Shown piece by piece: positions 11,864 through 23,240 of a stretch of DNA of 64,000 nucleotides; position 1 is the stretch's first letter, and every line of letters begins with the position of its first letter. Made by a program: the position numbers and the translations under genes. The DNA is from Ascaphus truei (lineage: Eukaryota > Chordata > Amphibia > Anura > Ascaphidae): contig WSYH01001193.1 in NCBI GenBank assembly GCA_036426205.1, forward strand, positions 2,223 to 66,222. The letters are read 5' to 3'. The notes beneath the pieces were generated by a model, which worked only from the letters and a program-made list of their open reading frames with translations, was not told where the DNA came from and made no database searches.

Positions 11864-12190
11864 GGGGCCTATGCAGTAAGTGTTCATTAGCCACTCATCT
11901 AGCACTTATCGCCCAAAATAGATAAGTGGGCGATAAAGGCCTGAATCGCCCCCCAAAAATTTGTTCAAAAACAAATCGCCGAGTGAGCAGCGATAAGCCA
12001 CTTATTGCCGCTTTCCGGAAGGTTCATAAACTCGTGCAATTCTAGTAGCTGCGAGTAGGTTATCGACGCCTATCGTGGCTCTAGAATAGCGATTTTCTCC
12101 ATAAAATCCAAACGCTATAAAAGTTGGTGGGAGGGTGGGGAGATGCGGCGATAAGCAGCGAGACGGGACCTAGAAAATAAAATGCATGTT
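11864..12190. repeat. Harbinger-like terminal sequence, single end
   Basis: The stretch begins TTA then GGGGCCTATGCAGTAAG, followed by GCGATAAG-type motifs spaced like those in the ends at 1603 and 33437. It is related to the Harbinger B family or to a MITE derived from it. I could not find a matching opposite end, so the extent is uncertain. From 12190 to 12550 there is only non-coding repeat-like sequence with a short 'ccttagcggctaaccactaagg'-type inverted motif. Confidence 0.5.
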
Positions 12191-12554
12191 TCCTGCATCG
12201 GATTGATGTTGGGGTTCTCCGGAGCAGATTCCCATTAATATCACCCCGGCATGAATCCCATGCAGGAAAAATACATTTACAGGTGACTTCATTACCTTAG
12301 CGGCTAACCACTAAGGCAATGAAGGGGTTAACCACCAGTGCCATGCTTATTGTGGGTAACGGGGGAGGGTGAAGGTGGTATTTTGCCCTTGCGGGCAGGT
12401 GTGAATGTAGTTAACCCCTTCACTACCACACACAACAGCCCTACTACTCACCTCCCAGGCCCCGAATAAACATTACAATATCTAATACACAACCCACCCT
12501 CTGTGCCCCCCCCATAAAAGCATGATTTATTATTTTAAACTCACAACTAATAAC

Positions 12555-12910
12555 CCAGGCCAGCAGGGGTCCCCGGGTTGTCCAGATGGGTGCCCGCAGG
12601 CCTCACAGTGCACTCCAGGGGGTACCCACGGGTGTCTGGAGGCCTCCAGGTGGTTCCCGCAGGTGTTCCCCGTGGGTGTCTAGGGGTCCCTGGATCATCC
12701 CCATGGGTGTCTGGGTGCCCTCGAGTGGTTCCCACGGGGGTCTGGGGGCCCTTGGGTGGTTCCCACAAGTGTCTGTGGGGCCCCCGGTTCTTCCCTGCGG
12801 GTCCCCCATGGGTCCTCAGGTGGAACCCGTGGGCGTCCGGGGGTCCTCGGGTGGTACCGTGGACATCCGGGGGTCCTCGGGTGGTCCCCGTGTCTCCCCG
12901 CTGCCTGCGG
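12555..12910. repeat. GC-rich minisatellite, ~31-bp unit
   Basis: About eleven diverged copies of a unit like GTGTCTGGGGGCCCTCGGGT followed by GGTTCCCACGG. The array leaves several frames open on both strands. These are composition artefacts rather than genes. Confidence 0.85.
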
Positions 12911-13209
12911 TTCCAATCATGTATGTAAAAAAATAAAAACATGGCCTACATTTAAATCAATATATCTACGAATTGTGAACAATAGGCACAAACTTAATAA
13001 AGTGCTTCACTATGAATATACAGTGAATCTCTAATAATATTGAATAAATCAATTATTATAAAATGTGATTAAAGTGAATTAAATATGTATTTCACACAGT
13101 GACAAAATATTATAATGTGATACTCCCAGCTCAAAACCCTCTGGTGGGACCTTTTTTCTCTGGTTCCAAAAAGCGGATAAGAAATTCGTACTATCCAGGG
13201 GGAGCATAT

Positions 13210-13875
13210 AGGAGAGAAAACACAATAAAATATTTAAGTGCAGACGTATGGTGTATACTGGAATGATGCTGAATGTAGACTCTATGTGCAGCCTACTCAC
13301 GAGATGGTAGATGTATATGAGCAGGGGTTAATAAATGCAGATTTGGCTGGAGGGTCTCTATGGATGTGGTGGTGGTCAGGGGTCCCGTCAACGACTCAGA
13401 GGGAGTGTATCAACATAAGCTTCCTGATGAAGCCGGGATTTTCAGTCTGGCGAAATGCGTAGAGTGACGAGCACTCCACTGCGCCTGGCTATAGCACCGA
13501 AACCAGACGGCCCCACTCAGGTATTCTATCACGGGGTCTGGAGAGAGCGGAGGAACGCGTGTGACGTCACGAGTCCAACGGACACGACGGACCGCATCCC
13601 ACGCCGCAATCGGAACGAAAGCGGCTGAAAGAAACCAGAGAGAGGTTTTTTTTCCCTTCCTTTTCTTATCCTGATACATTCCCTCTGAGTCGTTGACGGC
13701 ACCCCTGACCAGCACCACATCCATAGAGACCCTCCAGCCGAAGCTGCATTTATTAACCCCTGTTCATATACATCTACCATCTCGTGAGTAGGCTGCACAT
13801 AGAGTCGAGTCTACATTCAGTATCATTCCAGTATACACCACACGTCTGCACTTACATTTGTTTTATTGTGTTTTC
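13210..13875. repeat. PLE-type terminal foldback (~200-bp inverted arms)
   Basis: The left arm (13220-13420) is the near-perfect reverse complement of the right arm (about 13665-13873). The loop contains 'cttcctgatgaagccgggat' and 'ggcgaaatgcgtagag', the conserved signature of PLE terminal repeats in vertebrates. There is no coding sequence. From 13876 to 14300 I see nothing I can name. Confidence 0.65.
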
Positions 13876-14304
13876 CCACACAGCCCTTCCTTCCCTTTTG
13901 AGAATGTGATTTGCTTGCAAAGTTCCCCAGAGCCAGCAAACTGTCTTTGTTTCATAATGTTAATGGCATCTGTTACATAAATCTGCCACTTCCAATCCCC
14001 AAAGCTCAAGCTCATTTTACTTAGACCCCATATATATTATTATAGTAGCAATATTATAGAGACACTTGCCATGTCCTTTCTCCACTATCATTTTGTGAGA
14101 TATCCATCTCCATGTATCCCTCTTGTTAGGGCTTATTGAGGAGTAGAGGGCATCAGGGACAGGCATTGCTGGTTTAACATTTGTAAGTGGTAGAGAGTTG
14201 AAGTATTCTGTCTTCAGAGCTCTTGTCTCCATGTATAAAGTGGAAGAAAGAGTGTGGGCTGAGTATTCTTGCACTTACTAGATATTATGATCAGTTTTGA
14301 CAGA

Positions 14305-14820
14305 CTTTTATAGAAACATAGAACTTGAAGGCAGATTAGAACCACTTGGCCCTCCTAGTCTGCCCATTTTCCTATCTGTTAAAAAAACCTCATACTCTAT
14401 TTGATCTTTAGTTTTCTTTCATATTTAGGGTACCTTGTGTCTAATCCAGCCATGTATTTATTCTTATTGTATTAGCCTACGTCACTTCTGTTGGGAGGCT
14501 ATTACATGAATCTACTACCCTTTCAATGAATAAATATTTTCTAACATTTCCCCTGAGTCTCCAACCCTCCTGCTTCAGAGCATAACCTCTTCTTTTTTTT
14601 TTTTTAACTATCACTTGTCATTCTTTGAAATAGGCTTCCCAATCATATGTCCCCTCCCTTTTCTCTCCTCCAAGCTGTACATGTGGAGGTTCTTTAGTCT
14701 TTCCTGATAAGTTTTATGACGATTCATTTGTTTGTCAAGAACAGAGAGAATATATTGTACTAATATGCTCCTGCCTCCCTGTGTCAGTGCGTCACCGGTT
14801 AATCGCTCCACTGCTGGATG
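14305..14820 (-). mobile_element. LINE 3'-end remnant
   Basis: On the minus strand the translation gives, in pieces, TYQERLKNLHMYSLEERKGR and KYLFIERVVDSCNSLPTEV. The second is the C-terminal signature of CR1/L2-like ORF2 proteins. It is followed by the tract beginning 'agaaacatagaacttgaagg' on the plus strand. Several frame breaks are present. Nothing recognisable follows until 15120. Confidence 0.55.
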
Positions 14821-15119
14821 CTAGTAAATTCCACCATGGGTCCCATCAGATTAAATAAAGTTTTATTTTATTTTATTTAGAACATACTGTATGTCAATTT
14901 TATTAGGTTGCTGGGATTGGGAGGTGATAGCTTTTAAATTAGGGTGAGCTGCAATGAAAAATCCAATCACATCATGAGATGTAGCAGCCTAATGCTTAAT
15001 GCACGTACCTCAAGGTGGGCAGAACCTACAACATTGCCCTGTAGGGTACTAAAATACAGTACACACATAATGTATACTCGACTTAGATTTGCCACCTGTC
15101 CCAATGTCTAAGGCTGCGC

Positions 15120-17142
15120 TTATAGTTCCGGCATAGTGCAGATCAACCAAGGTATAATTTTTTTTATATAAGTAAAAATTATGCACTCACAATATATCTA
15201 TTAAAATCGGGCATGTCACACTATAATAGTGTAAAAGAGGATATCAACAGCCAGCTGGATCACCATCCCGCAACTCTGCACGCTCGTCTGTCTCTGCCTT
15301 GATCAGCTGCGACACTGCACAGCTCGGCGTCTGACGTCAGATCCGGTTTCGTCACTGGGTAAGGGCTGGATCTTTCTGGGACTTCTCATCCAACAGCTCC
15401 GCAAGGAAAGACTCCCACTCAACGCGTTACGCTACGTAATCACGTCGGCTTCGTCAGGAGTGTGGAGTCTCATGGTCATGATTGTGTTTTAAATAGCTTG
15501 GTTGATAATTGATAATAGGAAACTGGCTATTCCTTAAAGCGCTTGTGGGGTTAATATTAATTGCTGGATACTAATTAACACAAGAGTGGAATACACTACA
15601 TAGGGGTGCACACATAGGAAAGTTGATGTCCCTAATGTACATAAACAGGAGGGCTACGATGGATTGTAGATTATACATATATATTCAATATAACAAATAC
15701 TTGGAGGAAGACTTATTAGAGGGACACATACTATATTATACATATGAATGAAATTATAATCCTTAACTGGATTCTACATTACTCACTGATGATACATACA
15801 ACAATATTGCAAGAATTATACAAATTAATTATAAAATTCCTATGGCATGATGGTGATATTAATATCAAAAGAACTGGGAATGGAAATCTAACACATGCAT
15901 ACAGTACTAAACTCTGAACAACATAAAAATATGTAATCACTAAGACCTATATGGCACAATATTCTCAGACTCAAATAGCTACAAGAAATGTGGAATGAAG
16001 GTAAACAAACAGAATATGATGCCTAGAGGGGAGACATAAACCAAAGTTAGGGCAAATTCATTTAAAAAATGGCATAATATCCAATTCCATGTTTAGCCCC
16101 CTGGGAGTAAGACTCCCCAGATGGTGGATCCAGAAGGATTCCCTTTTTAGTAGCTCAATTTCTCTATCCCCCCTCTCCAATGTTGTTTAACCTGTTCGAT
16201 GACTGTATATGTCAAACCTGTTGGGTCTCCTTGATGGAATAATGAGAAATGATCAGACACACTATGTGTCTTAATTTGTCTTTTTATGCTGCTTAGGTGT
16301 TCTAGAATCCTAGTTCTAATGGGTCAAGCAGTTTTGCCTACGTATTGTAATTTTCACGTGCATTCTAATAAATATATGACATGGTATGATCTGCAGGTGA
16401 AACAGGTTTTAATATTAAAACTTTCATTTGTAACATTTGAGCTAAAGTTCACAGTGTTTGGGGATTTGAACTGGCATGCCCTACATGGTTTGCACCCATA
16501 GAATCCCATATTCTGACTCAGCCAGTTATTCTGGCTCGATTTTCTTTGTCTGAGTGCACTAGGTGCCAGTTTATTTTTTAGATTGTCAGCTTTTGTAAAC
16601 AAAACATTAGGTTTCTCTGGAATTACTTTTCCTAGTACGGGGTCATTCTTTAAGATGTCCCAATGCTTGTTTAGGATCTTTGTGATCTTTTTTGATTCTT
16701 TGTTGTAACCTGTAATGAATGCGAAGTCTAACTTATCGTGTTTCTTCTTAATTTTAGGTTTCAACAGATCACTTATATTTCTACCGTCTGCTTCTACAAT
16801 AGCTCTGTCTAACAACTCCTCATCATAGTCTTTCTCCAAAAATCTGTGTTTAATAAAGTCTGTGCAATTTCTTTTGAGTCTGTTGAATTGTCCTAATGGT
16901 ACGTTGTCCATCCATCGAGGTAAGTGACTACTGGATCTCAAAATGTAGTTGTTTTTGTCAATCTCTTTAAAGAAAGTTTTGGTCTTAATTAAATTTCCTT
17001 CTCTATAGATTACAAGATCCAAAAAATTGATCTTATCTCTGCTATATATACTGGTAAAATTCAAATTATATGTGTTAGTATTAATGTGCTCAAAAAATAA
17101 ATTAAGTTCCTTTTCGTTCCCCTTCCAAATTAAAAACACCGT
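15120..17142 (-). mobile_element. Penelope-like element fragment 2
   Basis: This is a minus-strand PLE, 5'-truncated exactly at the RT YxDD region (17142). It carries the rest of the ORF (to 16058), a 3' UTR and terminal-repeat sequence with 'caacgcgttacgctacgtaa' and 'cggcttcgtcaggagtgtgg' near 15420-15465. The 5' truncation fits target-primed reverse transcription. Confidence 0.75.
16058..17142 (-). pseudogene. PLE RT thumb, linker and GIY-YIG endonuclease fragment
   Basis: The minus-strand frame begins at VFLIWKGNEKEL, immediately after where the YIDD box should be. It continues through the PLE linker (INFLDLVIY, LPRWMDNVPLGQFNRLKRNC, ILNKHWDILKNDPVL), a CxxC motif (CKPCRAC) and the endonuclease (VIYLLECT, LQYVGKTA, RTRILEH, KRESFWIHHL). 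It ends at the TGA at 16058-16060. Two in-frame TGA codons interrupt the endonuclease near 16350 and 16320; the second falls where an Arg would be expected. The layout matches residues ~480-845 of the ORF at 30370-32907, but the sequence is diverged. Confidence 0.8.
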
Positions 17143-18180
17143 AGCCAGGACTATAAGCGCAACCTAAAGAATAGTTGCAAGCAATGACAGTGGGCAATTT
17201 TAAAGCCTTAACTGATGAAGTCTGACATTAGAGCCCCCCTTATATTAAAGGAGAAACCCCTTTATGCTACAAAAAAACCTGAAATGAAGTCTTGCCAAAA
17301 TAATTCCCCTTTTGTATAGAAAATTTGAAACTGTAATAATGTGTTCTATATTTTTGAGGTGTGCTGTTCAGACCAAAGCAGCAAAGAATCAGGAATGTGC
17401 TGTCAAATGTTGGCTATATGGCTGCCTCTGATTGTAAATGTTTTGCAATGAAATGCATGCATGATTAGAAAATAGCATTATTATTTGGCTGGAAGCCTCT
17501 AGGAACGAATTACGTTAACTAAAGTTCTCCACCGTAACAACCAGCAATACCACATGACTGAAAGTCATCTTTTGCACTCATTCGTGTCCTCTGCAGAGAT
17601 TCCTGGGAGCATCTATTGTGAAGGATTTCTACCATAGGGACAACACAGATAAATGCATTCCTGAAAATGCCCTCTTAGAGAGACTTTTGCAGCATGTGAA
17701 CAGACAAAATAGACTGTGGAGAAAGGATATAATAAATCCTCTGAGGCAGTATTAGAGCGCATTATTTTCCCTTGGTAATGCTGTGGCTTTGCACAGAGCT
17801 GTGTGCAGAATGCGGAGTTTTGCTGATAAGGGAAACTGAAGTGAGCTTCTCTGAAACATGCCTGTACTGTACCTACAGTATGTATTAAGATAATTGAAAA
17901 ATAAAAATGATATATTTACATTTTAGTGCATAAACTGCATATATGAAGGTTGTTATATGACTTCATACATATGACATATAATGCGTTGTTAGAAATGAAG
18001 GTTGACGCATTGCATCCTGTTGAATATCTGCTTGACAATGTAAATTAAAACAGAATTTATGTGCATTTTTTTATTTAAACTAGTGTCACGGAACTTCAGA
18101 TAATTTACACAGGGTTGCAAACACCAGTCAGAACAAAGGGTTCAATAAAGAGGGGTTAATTCAGGCAGAGGCCAGCAGGG
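17143..18180. other. non-coding, unassigned
   Basis: No ORF, repeat partner or known element is recognised here. It is the left flank into which Harbinger A appears to be inserted; TTA occupies 18181-18183. Confidence 0.5.
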
Positions 18181-18676
18181 TTAGGCCTCGTTCAGCGTGC
18201 CGGCTGCGGAGGGAGGGCGTGCTTACGAGCTGACGGCCGTCCGAAACAATGTATTGAAAGGGAATTGTAGTTGTCAGGGTAGCAGCTGCCCTGTCTCCGA
18301 AGTACGGAGTTGACATTTGCTACAGTTTCAATAAAAATCAAAGTTGTTTTTGAAGCTGCAGCAGCATCACTGGTACCTCGGCAGCCAATTAAATCCCTAA
18401 GCGGCTATCTGTATCCCCTGCAATGCCTCCTTGTACCTAATAAAGTTTTTTCTGTCATTTATGTTATTTCAGTCATTGGTCATAATCGAGAAGCAGTTTT
18501 CACTGGAGCATGTTTTCAAATTGTATCTATAATCTCCATTTAAATTCACTTTTATATATTGGAGAATTGGAAATATAGTTTAGATCAAAATATATATAAT
18601 TATTTGTTATTTAATGGAAAAAAAAAATTCTGGAAAATAATTAATTTTCATAATTAAGGAAAATTTAATTTGCACA

Positions 18677-18818
18677 ATGGATAGTGCTTCAGTCGAACTA
18701 TTGATTTCGGAAGTACAGCTGCGTGAACCGCTGTGGGACCAGCGTTGTACTGCGTATCACGATAGGTACAAAAATGACAAAGCATGGCGAGAGATTGCAG
18801 AGATTATGTCTACTACAG
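18677..18818 (+). CDS. MADF-BESS gene, exon 1 (MADF first half)
   Basis: Translation from ATG 18677 gives the first helices of a MADF domain: LLISEVQLREPLWDQRC, then AYHDRYKNDKAWREIAEIM. The exon ends at 18818 before GTAAAT, after 47 codons and one base. The second half of the domain, in matching phase, follows the acceptor at 27041. MADF domains bind DNA. Animal PIF/Harbinger elements are known to carry MADF ORFs as the partner of the transposase. Upstream (18184-18676) is the subterminal end and presumed promoter. Confidence 0.8.
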
Positions 18819-19139
18819 GTAAATATTATTGGCCACGTTCACACAGGGGACTTGAGAAGCATGCATGCGCATGTCCGCGCCACCGTCTGCTGGGCGGTGG
18901 AGCGGGCGTAAATTACCATGATAAATAAAACGTATTTGGTATTATTATCGCTATTGTTCAATTTCAGACGCCTCCCCGCCCCCCTGGAAGGACCAAGTCT
19001 CAATTTCAGCAGCAAATCAATGTCAACGTCTGGACGTAGATTGGCTGCTTAAACTGATGTCGCACTTCTGCAGCCAGGAATCACTGTTTCAAAGGACTCC
19101 TGCGACTGCAGCAGCATTGACGCCGTGCTTTGTAGCCAA

Positions 19140-19251
19140 TTGTAGTTTCTATACTGAACAGTACGATTGGCCGCAGGAATCTGTGACAAACGCACGTGCA
19201 TCGTGTAGTGCGCTGTGTGCCTGGGGCATTAGTGAATATATATATATATAT
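19140..19251. repeat. ~110-bp direct repeat, copy 1
   Basis: The stretch starting ttgtagtttctatactgaac and ending in a TA run is repeated almost identically at 20796-20907. The two copies bracket the coiled-coil gene, so either a tandem duplication or an insertion with duplicated flank occurred. Confidence 0.85.
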
Positions 19252-19405
19252 GGCTTGGCCAAAAATAAAGTACACAATGGTAAAAGATGCACAATATTTA
19301 TTCAAATATACCCATTCCACCAATAGATATCAATATAATATTTTCACAGGGAGTGTTCTCTGTTTTTGCCGGTGGCTGCACAATGGGGAGATGGGGTCAG
19401 TGACT

Positions 19406-20516
19406 TCAGGATATGGAGGGGGGGTGGACAGGATAACCTTTGAAAACCGGGCCTGTTTGCGGCCCTCGGGGACTGGAACAAAACATTTGCAAAAAATTTA
19501 CAACAGTTGAACATTTACGCAAATGCGTACCCCACCAGATTGTCCTTCCATGGCTGATGCCTTGCATGGCGCATGTGCCATTAATGCAGTTTTGAACGCC
19601 TTTCATTAAAGGATCAGTAATTATAAAAAAGCGCAGCAATTCCTCCAGAATGGTCTTTCTTAAATTGCCAGGAAGAGCCTTTTTTCGCTTAAAAATTAAC
19701 AAGGCATACTTGTGGAGTACACCAGTAATCATCACCCTATACTTCTCCCTGAGTGCCGGTGGCAGATCGCGCAGGATGATGTCAGGCACCGTATCGATGC
19801 AAGCGAATGTAGGTTGGGTTCTGGAAGTGGGTGTTCTTCTGTGAGCGGGTGTGCTTGTGGCGGCGGGTGAGGGTAGGTTGTCTGGTAGGAAGCTTTCCTC
19901 CTGTCTTGGTCGCCGTGTTTTCTCCTGGCGTGGTCTTGACGGGGTTGTCATATTATTCTACTCATCAACAGCATACATGTACAAAAAAATCTTCTGGTGG
20001 AGGGGGTGCGCTTGGGGATGGTCGGTGGTCGAAGGTCCCATTCATCACATCCATGCCACCCTCCTGCTCTGGCGTCAGGGATACAGGGACATGAACACCG
20101 AGCAAATTATGTATCCCCGCTATGTCAGTCTCTATCTTTTCCATCCGTCGATCCATTTTCTCCATCCGTTGATCCATCTTCTGCATCCGTTGATCCATAT
20201 TTAGCATGGTCTCCAGAAGCAGATCTATCTTTGCCAGCACAATAGAGTTCCCAGGGATATCCAAACTTATCCCATTCAGCATCCGGTCTAACGAGCTGCT
20301 TCTTGTGCATGGCGTGCTGTGGACATCTGGGTTGATGGGTGCTGTGGAGGTTGAGATGGGGGTTCCATGGAGAGAAGCGGCAGCGTCGCCAAAGAAGGAT
20401 GGAGGAGGTGACCTGTGGATATCCGGGAGAGGAGAAGCGGCAGCGTCGTCGAAGAGGGATGGAGAATGTGACCTCTGGATTTCCGGGCGAGAAGCGGCAG
20501 AGTCGTCTAAGCGCAA
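19406..20516 (-). pseudogene. coiled-coil protein with conserved C-terminal domain, unidentified
   Basis: I do not recognise this gene with certainty. Two minus-strand frames abut at about 19951-19965 and are separated by a frameshift and a stop. The first (20516-19965) encodes repeated Ser/Asp-Ala-Ala-Ala segments, then a heptad-like stretch (LLETMLNMDQRMQKMDQRME and onward) typical of a coiled coil. The second (19951-19406) encodes a basic Pro/Thr/Arg region, then a folded-looking part (IILRDLPPALREKYRVMITG, KKALPGNLRKTILEELLRFF) that vaguely resembles a BEN-type DNA-binding domain. A reverse-strand AATAAA near 19297 could end the transcript. It lies antisense in the MADF intron and is bracketed by 110-bp direct repeats, so it was probably brought in by a mobile element. 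Confidence 0.45.
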
Positions 20517-20795
20517 AGGAGAAAGTGACCCGTGGATTTCAGGGGCGGCGGCAGCATCGAGGATGAGTAGTGGAGAAGACGGGCTGAAGATATCCGGGAG
20601 AGCGGTGGCAGAATCGTCGAAGCGTATTGGAGGAAGTGGTCTGCGGGTTCAATGGGTTGGCTGCCATTTGTTTTGCATTGAGTGTACATCACCGTATTTC
20701 TTCTGGACATAATAAGGCTTACGTCTATTAAAACCCTTAGCCTTTGGGGTCAGCGGAAGGTTTTCTTTATTGGCCTTAGCCTGTCGCTTTGGCCT

Positions 20796-20888
20796 TTGTA
20801 GTTTCTATACTGAACAGTACGATTGGCCGCAGGAATCTGTGACAAACGCACGTGCATCGTGTAGTGCGCTGTGTGCCTGGGGCATTAG

Positions 20889-20907
<19 letters not shown>
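20796..20907. repeat. ~110-bp direct repeat, copy 2
   Basis: Second copy of 19140-19251. Its terminal (TA)n run is longer, and the foldback element at 20919 starts directly in it. Confidence 0.85.
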
Positions 20908-20918
<11 letters not shown>

Positions 20919-20921
<3 letters not shown>

Positions 20922-22281
20922 CACAGAAAAGGGAAAAGTAGGGTCAAAAAGGTGCACTCAAACACAGTATAATGAAAAATAGAAAAAATTTGGACTTTAT
21001 TAGCAAAGAGTATAAAAAACACATAAAACAGACCCACACAGATCATATAACAAATCGCTGTGTGACACAAATTTGAAACACCAAAGAGGTATAATAGGTC
21101 TGGTAGGAACCAAAGCAAAGTGAAAATATGTTATTGCAAATATACCATAACAGAACCAGGGGAAAAAATAATTTTTCCCCCAGTAGTGTGACTAAGATCG
21201 GCCGATCCAATGCAAAAGATAATAATCAATATGAATGGTAAGTAAATCCAGACCACAGAAAAAATATATAATATATATACATAAACCTCTTAGTAATGGT
21301 GAAAGATGGTAAGACACACAGCTGAAAATGAATAAAAATTAGACCCTATAAGGTGCTGCAAGTCAAATCTGTAAGCTGATGCCAGAACTAGGCTGCACAT
21401 ATGGAATAAGCAGCAGGAGAGAAAAGTCCAAATAGTGCACTAATAGCACTCATGTAAAATCCCCAGAGATGCAGAGCTCAAAGGTAATGNNNNNNNNNNN
21501 NNNNNNNNNNNNNNNNNNNNNNNNNNNNNNNNNNNNNNNNNNNNNNNNNNNNNNNNNNNNNNNNNNNNNNNNNNNNNNNNNNNNNNNNNNNNNNNNNNNN
21601 NNNNNNNNNNNNNNNNNNNNNNNNNNNNNNNNNNNNNNNNNNNNNNNNNNNNNNNNNNNNNNNNNNNNNNNNNNNNNNNNNNNNNNNNNNNNNNNNNNNN
21701 NNNNNNNNNNNNNNNNNNNNNNNNNNNNNNNNNNNNNNNNNNNNNNNNNNNNNNNNNNNNNNNNNNNNNNNNNNNNNNNNNNNNNNNNNNNNNNNNNNNN
21801 NNNNNNNNNNNNNNNNNNNNNNNNNNNNNNNNNNNNNNNNNNNNNNNNNNNNNNNNNNNNNNNNNNNNNNNNNNNNNNNNNNNNNNNNNNNNNNNNNNNN
21901 NNNNNNNNNNNNNNNNNNNNNNNNNNNNNNNNNNNNNNNNNNNNNNNNNNNNNNNNNCTTACCATTCATATTGATTATTATCTTTTTCATTGGATCGGCC
22001 GATCCTAGTCACACTACTGGGGGGGAAATTATTTTTTCCCCTGGTTCTGTTATGGTATATTTGCAATAACATATTTTTACTTTGTTTTGGTTCTTACCAG
22101 ACCTATTGTACCTCTTTGGTGTTTCAACGTTGTGTAACACAGCGATTTGTTATATGATCTGTGTGGGTCTGTTTTATGTGTTTTTTATGCTCTTTGCTAA
22201 TAAAGTCCATTTTTTTCTATTTTTCATTATACAGTGTATGAGTGCACCTTTTTGACCCTACTTTTCCCTTTTCTGTGTTAT
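20919..22281. mobile_element. foldback element with ~325-bp inverted arms around an assembly gap
   Basis: The arm at 20919-21244 (starting taacacagaaaagggaaaag) is the reverse complement of 21958-22281 with a few substitutions. Both outer ends sit in TA-rich sequence. The left interior (21245-21489) is non-coding and the rest is unknown because of the gap. The family is not identified. Confidence 0.7.
21490..21957. other. assembly gap (468 N)
   Basis: A run of N lies immediately inside the right arm of the foldback. Hairpin sequence is a common reason for such gaps. Any ORF across it is meaningless. Confidence 0.99.
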
Positions 22282-22699
22282 ATATTCCCTTTGGGTCGGT
22301 AGCACCACCAGAGGGTCACTCTTTACCCTGACCTTTGGTTAACTGAGTATTTAGTGCTTGGAAACGGCTGCCGCCTTTCGCTTTTTCTGTGTGATAGGCA
22401 CGGCAGAGGCGAGTGGATTCCTGCGTCCGTAGAATCGGGGTTGATCCATGGAAGCAGATGGCACAATGCAGTATCTGGACAAGGGCAAGTTCAGATAAAG
22501 ATCATCGAGTGGTGGGCTATGCAAAGTGTGTAACCTTTTATGCATGGCGACGAGGTACAGGTGTTGAAAGTGGGAATACTCTGTGAGTCATTAACGTAAA
22601 AATACACCATTCATTTTGTGGATTCACTGTACATTGAATACACATCGACTAAACATCGAATATACATTTTTGTGTTTATAGTTCTTTCTACTCGCAGCA
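22282..22699. other. non-coding leader of the Tc1-like gene
   Basis: No coding sequence is recognised. It includes the presumed promoter and 5' UTR of the Tc1/mariner-like gene. I found no clear terminal inverted repeat. Confidence 0.35.
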
Positions 22700-22916
22700 A
22701 TGCCTGTTAAAAAGATTTCAAAGGATCTCAGCATGCGAATTAAGAAGATGTACACGAGCGGACACCGAATTGCAGATATCCAACGCTGGTTAGCTGCTTC
22801 TTGCCTCATTGTGCCATCATCCACCGTGCACTATCATGCACACGGAAAATCCAGACAGCGCACGAGGACACCAACGGTAACTAGCGCGTAAGTATATTTA
22901 TATAACTATATTTATT

Positions 22917-22985
22917 TATTTATTTATAAAATATTTTTCCAGGAAGTAATACATTGAGAGTTACCTCTCGTTTTCAAGTATACAG
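22917..22985 (-). repeat. LINE tail fragment
   Basis: The stretch 'ggaagtaatacattgagagt' within a TTTATTTATTTATAAAATA context matches, on the minus strand, the 3' tail of the LINE ending at 1355. It lies in intron 1 of the Tc1-like gene. Confidence 0.6.
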
Positions 22986-23240
22986 TATATCTATCATTGC
23001 TGCATATTAATAGAACAATATATTGTGTAGATCTACTGTATCTAATTTTATAGTTATTTCGGTATATTTATATAACAACAGTATATGTATATTTTTTATA
23101 TTGCTGCTTTTTAATAGAACAATATATTGTGTACTGTAGATCTACTGTATCTAATATTTTAGTTATTTCGGTATATTTATATAACAACACTATATATTTT
23201 GTTTATTTTGCTGCATATTAATAGAACAATATCTCATTGT
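22982..23240. repeat. ~105-bp tandem repeat, ~2.5 units
   Basis: Units contain aatagaacaatatattgtgt, 'agatctactgtatctaat' and 'agttatttcggtatattta' in the same order. The third unit is partial. They fill most of intron 1 of the Tc1-like gene. Confidence 0.8.

Noticed and set aside
12547..12942. Several long overlapping ORFs on both strands, Pro/Gly/Thr-rich
   Set aside because: They come from a GC-rich ~31-bp minisatellite that lacks stops in many frames. There is no domain, and the translations are repeats.
21450..22008. ORFs of ~170-180 codons in several frames
   Set aside because: They span the run of N and are artefacts.
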